Shown here: piece by piece, positions 61,904 to 64,000 of the stretch
Numbering within the stretch: position 1 is the stretch's first letter
Layout of the letters: every line of letters begins with the position of its first letter
Assembly (NCBI RefSeq): GCF_009807035.1
Contig: NZ_WUBI01000003.1
Span: 186,001-250,000 of the forward strand
From: Paenibacillus dendrobii
GTDB taxonomy: Bacteria; Bacillota; Bacilli; Paenibacillales; Paenibacillaceae
Length of the DNA: 64,000 bases
Direction: 5' to 3'
Notes under the pieces: generated by a model
Seen by the model: only the letters and a program-made list of their open reading frames with translations
Databases searched by the model: none
Told to the model about the DNA's origin: nothing
Translations under genes and position numbers: made by a program

Positions 61904-62617
61904 TCAATCCGCCGGAACCGTGCCCAGCACGTGAATGACATCATTCGGATATGCATGCGTTCCCGCTGTACCCGTCAGAGCGATGCTCACCATGGCCCGT
62001 GCAAGTGTCGCGGCGGGCATTGCCCGATATTTCGATGCGCGACCGCGCATAAGTGGATCAAGTCCTTTCATGACCAATGCACCTGCAGATTCGCCGAAAC
62101 GAAATTCCTTCCGGTCGCCGATCAGCAGTGATGGACGAAACCAATGGACCCCGTGAAGCCCCACGGAAGACACAACCTGTTCGGCTTCACCCTTCACGCG
62201 GTTGTAAAAAATACGCGATGTGGGGTCTGCTCCCATAGCCGAGACGGCAAGAAACTGCTTCACGCCTTGCTGTTTCGATACTTTTGCGGCTCGCAGAGGG
62301 TATTCCAGATCAACCTTGCGGAATTTCACTTGTGAGCCAGCCTTCCGGATGGTCGTGCCCAAGCAGCAAAATACATCCCGCATTCCTGAAAAATGCTCGG
62401 CATGCTCCTCCAGTTGTTCCAGATCAATGATGGTCTCCTGCAGCTTCGGATGCTGGAAACCTAGCGGACGTCTCGACAATACCCTGACCAGACTATATGC
62501 TTCGCTCCGGAGAAGCTCCTGAACGACTTCCCCGCCGACAAGGCCAGTGGCACCAAGCACTAATGCCTGCAGCCCGATCTTCCTCACCCCGCTTTCAATG
62601 CTCCTGCTTGTACTCAT
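61904..62617 (-). CDS. Atypical short-chain dehydrogenase (NAD(P)-binding, HTATIP2-like)
   Basis: 237 residues. N-terminal Rossmann motif VLGATGLVGGEVVQELL (about 20-36), then VFCCLGTTIRKAGS (about 83) and VSAMGADPTSRIFYNRVKGEAE (about 125-146) with the YxxxK-like pair (YNRVK). This pattern fits the HTATIP2/NmrA-like atypical SDR family of unknown substrate. A possible CAGGT site precedes the ATG. Terminal residues HVLGTVPAD carry no further domain. Confidence 0.85.
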   Translation of the reverse strand: MSTSRSIESGVRKIGLQALVLGATGLVGGEVVQELLRSEAYSLVRVLSRRPLGFQHPKLQETIIDLEQLEEHAEHFSGMRDVFCCLGTTIRKAGSQVKFRKVDLEYPLRAAKVSKQQGVKQFLAVSAMGADPTSRIFYNRVKGEAEQVVSSVGLHGVHWFRPSLLIGDRKEFRFGESAGALVMKGLDPLMRGRASKYRAMPAATLARAMVSIALTGTAGTHAYPNDVIHVLGTVPAD

Positions 62618-62641
62618 TCTACCTGCTGCAGCTACCCCGTT

Positions 62642-64000
62642 TCAACTGTTATGAAGGTAAAATGCTTCCGATCCGATCAACGGCAGATGAAGGGAGAACC
62701 GGCTGCCTTTGCCTTCTTCGCTCTCCATCTCTATGTACCCGCTAAGTAGTCTCGATAAGTCCCTGCTGATGGACAAGCCTAGTCCTGTACCGCCGTATTT
62801 GCGGCTGATGGAGCCGTCCGCCTGTTTGAACGCTTCGAAGATATGTGCCTGCTTCTCCTTGGGAATGCCTATGCCCGAATCAATGACATCAAAGACGATC
62901 CAATCCTCTTTCTGATCAGTGCTTCCGAGCCGTTCGAGCCGGATATTCAGCTTCACTTGCCCATCATGGGTAAATTTAAATGCGTTTGAGAGCAAATTCC
63001 GTAAAATCTGCTGCACCCGGTTGGGATCGGTATACATCGTTTGCGGCAGGCGCTCATCCAACTGTATTTCAAAGGAAATATTTCCTCTCTCGGCCGCATG
63101 TTCGAAGTGCATGGCAACCAGCTGCGGAATTTCGCTGATGTTCATATCCTCATTTACGATTTCGAGCTGTCCGGCTTCTACTTTCGTCAGGTCAAGAATG
63201 TCATTGATAATCGTCAGCAGCTCCTGACCCGATTGATAAATGATTTCTCCGTATTCGGCTATTTCTTCTTTCGTCCGTCCTTCATCAGGCTCACTGATCA
63301 GTTGGGCGAAGTTAATGATGCTATTCAGCGGAGTTCTCAGTTCATGCGACATGTTAGCCAGGAATTCCGTCTTATACTGGGATGATAACGCCAACTCGCG
63401 GGCACGCTCTTCAAGAACGATTTTGGCCTTGTGCAGCTCTTCCGCTTGGGCGGAGAGAAGCACATTGCTGTGCTTGATCTGTACCATCCGGTTTCCCTCC
63501 AGCTGGAAATCACGCAGAATCAGCGAAAAAATGAGACTGAGAACAAGACTGAGCGGCAAAGCGATTGGCATGATTTCCATAAAATAAGTCTTCGCCGAAA
63601 TGACGCCCAGAAAGGCGATATCCAAACAGTTCAGCAGGTTGATCACTATAATTGTGATAAGTCCTTGCGTAATCAATCCAAAACTTCTGCGGTTCATCCA
63701 TACATGAAGCAGAGCCGCTGCCACACCCAAAATGCACAGGTTCAGGCACCCCGCGATCGAGGCCTCATTTATGCCGAATAAAAGGCGCGATATTCCAATG
63801 CTGGCACCGATGATCACCAGCGTCAATGGTTCCGCATAGGAAACCGTGGCTATGATCAAGGGAATGATGCGAAGATCAAAAATGACGTTCTCGCTCACAT
63901 TGTATCCGAAGAACATGCTCAACCAACCGCAAAATATAATGAGCAGCACCGAGCTGACATATTTCACAGATGACGAGGTCCGACTGAGCGCATATTTATA
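62642..64000 (-). CDS. Hybrid-free sensor histidine kinase with LytS-type 5TM domain (5'-truncated)
   Basis: The frame is open to the window edge, so the true start is probably beyond 64000; the GTG at 63967 has no ribosome site. 452 residues are visible. Five or more membrane helices with DLRIIPLIIATVSYAEPLTLVIIGASIGISRLL resemble the 5TMR-LYT domain. A coiled coil follows, then H-box MSHELRTPLNSI, N-box LRNLLSNAFKFT, and G-boxes DSGIGIPKE and GGTGLGLSIS. A complete kinase core without receiver domain; its response regulator is not visible. Confidence 0.92.
   Translation of the reverse strand, partial: YKYALSRTSSSVKYVSSVLLIIFCGWLSMFFGYNVSENVIFDLRIIPLIIATVSYAEPLTLVIIGASIGISRLLFGINEASIAGCLNLCILGVAAALLHVWMNRRSFGLITQGLITIIVINLLNCLDIAFLGVISAKTYFMEIMPIALPLSLVLSLIFSLILRDFQLEGNRMVQIKHSNVLLSAQAEELHKAKIVLEERARELALSSQYKTEFLANMSHELRTPLNSIINFAQLISEPDEGRTKEEIAEYGEIIYQSGQELLTIINDILDLTKVEAGQLEIVNEDMNISEIPQLVAMHFEHAAERGNISFEIQLDERLPQTMYTDPNRVQQILRNLLSNAFKFTHDGQVKLNIRLERLGSTDQKEDWIVFDVIDSGIGIPKEKQAHIFEAFKQADGSISRKYGGTGLGLSISRDLSRLLSGYIEMESEEGKGSRFSLHLPLIGSEAFYLHNS

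Noticed and set aside
1..64000. CRISPR arrays, tRNA, rRNA, IS elements, prophage genes
   Set aside because: Looked for direct repeats with spacers, cloverleaf-like sequences, transposase or integrase motifs and found none.

Overview
The window reads as a chromosomal segment of a spore-forming, low-to-mid GC member of the Bacillales. Paenibacillus is the best guess. The reasons are GerAB/GerAC spore germination genes, a Bacillus-type caa3 oxidase operon, YesM/YesN-type two-component control of a sugar ABC transporter, an XpaC-YaaN(TelA) pair, and strong AGGAGG-like ribosome binding sites with frequent TTG/GTG starts. The genus is inferred from gene content only. I found no rRNA, tRNA, IS element, prophage or CRISPR.

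Layout. 1-3005: 3' part of a spore germination operon (truncated gerAB, gerAC, a small membrane protein, a second gerAB) ending in a terminator. 3058-7728: minus-strand ABC exporter operon with a YtrA-like GntR repressor and palindromic operators upstream. 7869-8762: exported protein of unknown function. 8997-14653: cytochrome caa3 oxidase operon ctaC-D-E-F, then ctaG and a DUF420 gene, with tandem SigA-like promoters. 14864-19280: map, small genes, a beta-lactamase-fold serine hydrolase, a DUF4870-like protein and a lipid kinase. 19369-21629: xpt-pbuX purine salvage operon under a guanine riboswitch. 21953-29241: mscL with an added zinc ribbon, a Nudix hydrolase, a TrmB-like regulator, a zinc-ribbon protein with a 9-bp coding repeat, a UvrD-like helicase, and the small alarmone synthetase ywaC.

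29464-42579 is the most notable part: a 13 kb, 13-gene minus-strand Ter (tellurite/stress) locus. It encodes a vWA protein and TerB, then four TerD-type genes (one a double-domain, degenerate copy) and TerC. A predicted small-molecule synthesis module follows: a CitE/HpcH-like lyase, a PRTase with TRSP motif, a StiP-type PRTase with Pelota-like end, a HAD phosphatase and an ATP-grasp ligase. XpaC and TelA/YaaN proteins close it. A textbook SigW-type promoter (TGAAAC, 16 bases, CGTA) precedes the first terD gene, and internal hairpins divide the locus into tiers. The convergent ywaC gene also has an ECF-type promoter (GGAAAC, 16 bases, CGTC), so both transcription units meeting at one terminator look cell-envelope-stress controlled.

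42765-50337: LdcB/VanY-like carboxypeptidase, a YwqB/YwqA-like SWIM-protein and SNF2-helicase pair, and a GH31 alpha-glycosidase. 50365-60370: two paralogous sugar ABC transporters, each ordered permease-permease-binding protein, flanking a YesM/YesN two-component system. The first set leads into the GH31 gene, suggesting import and hydrolysis of an alpha-glucoside. 60478-64000: TspO-like protein, RidA, an atypical SDR, and a sensor histidine kinase that runs off the window end.
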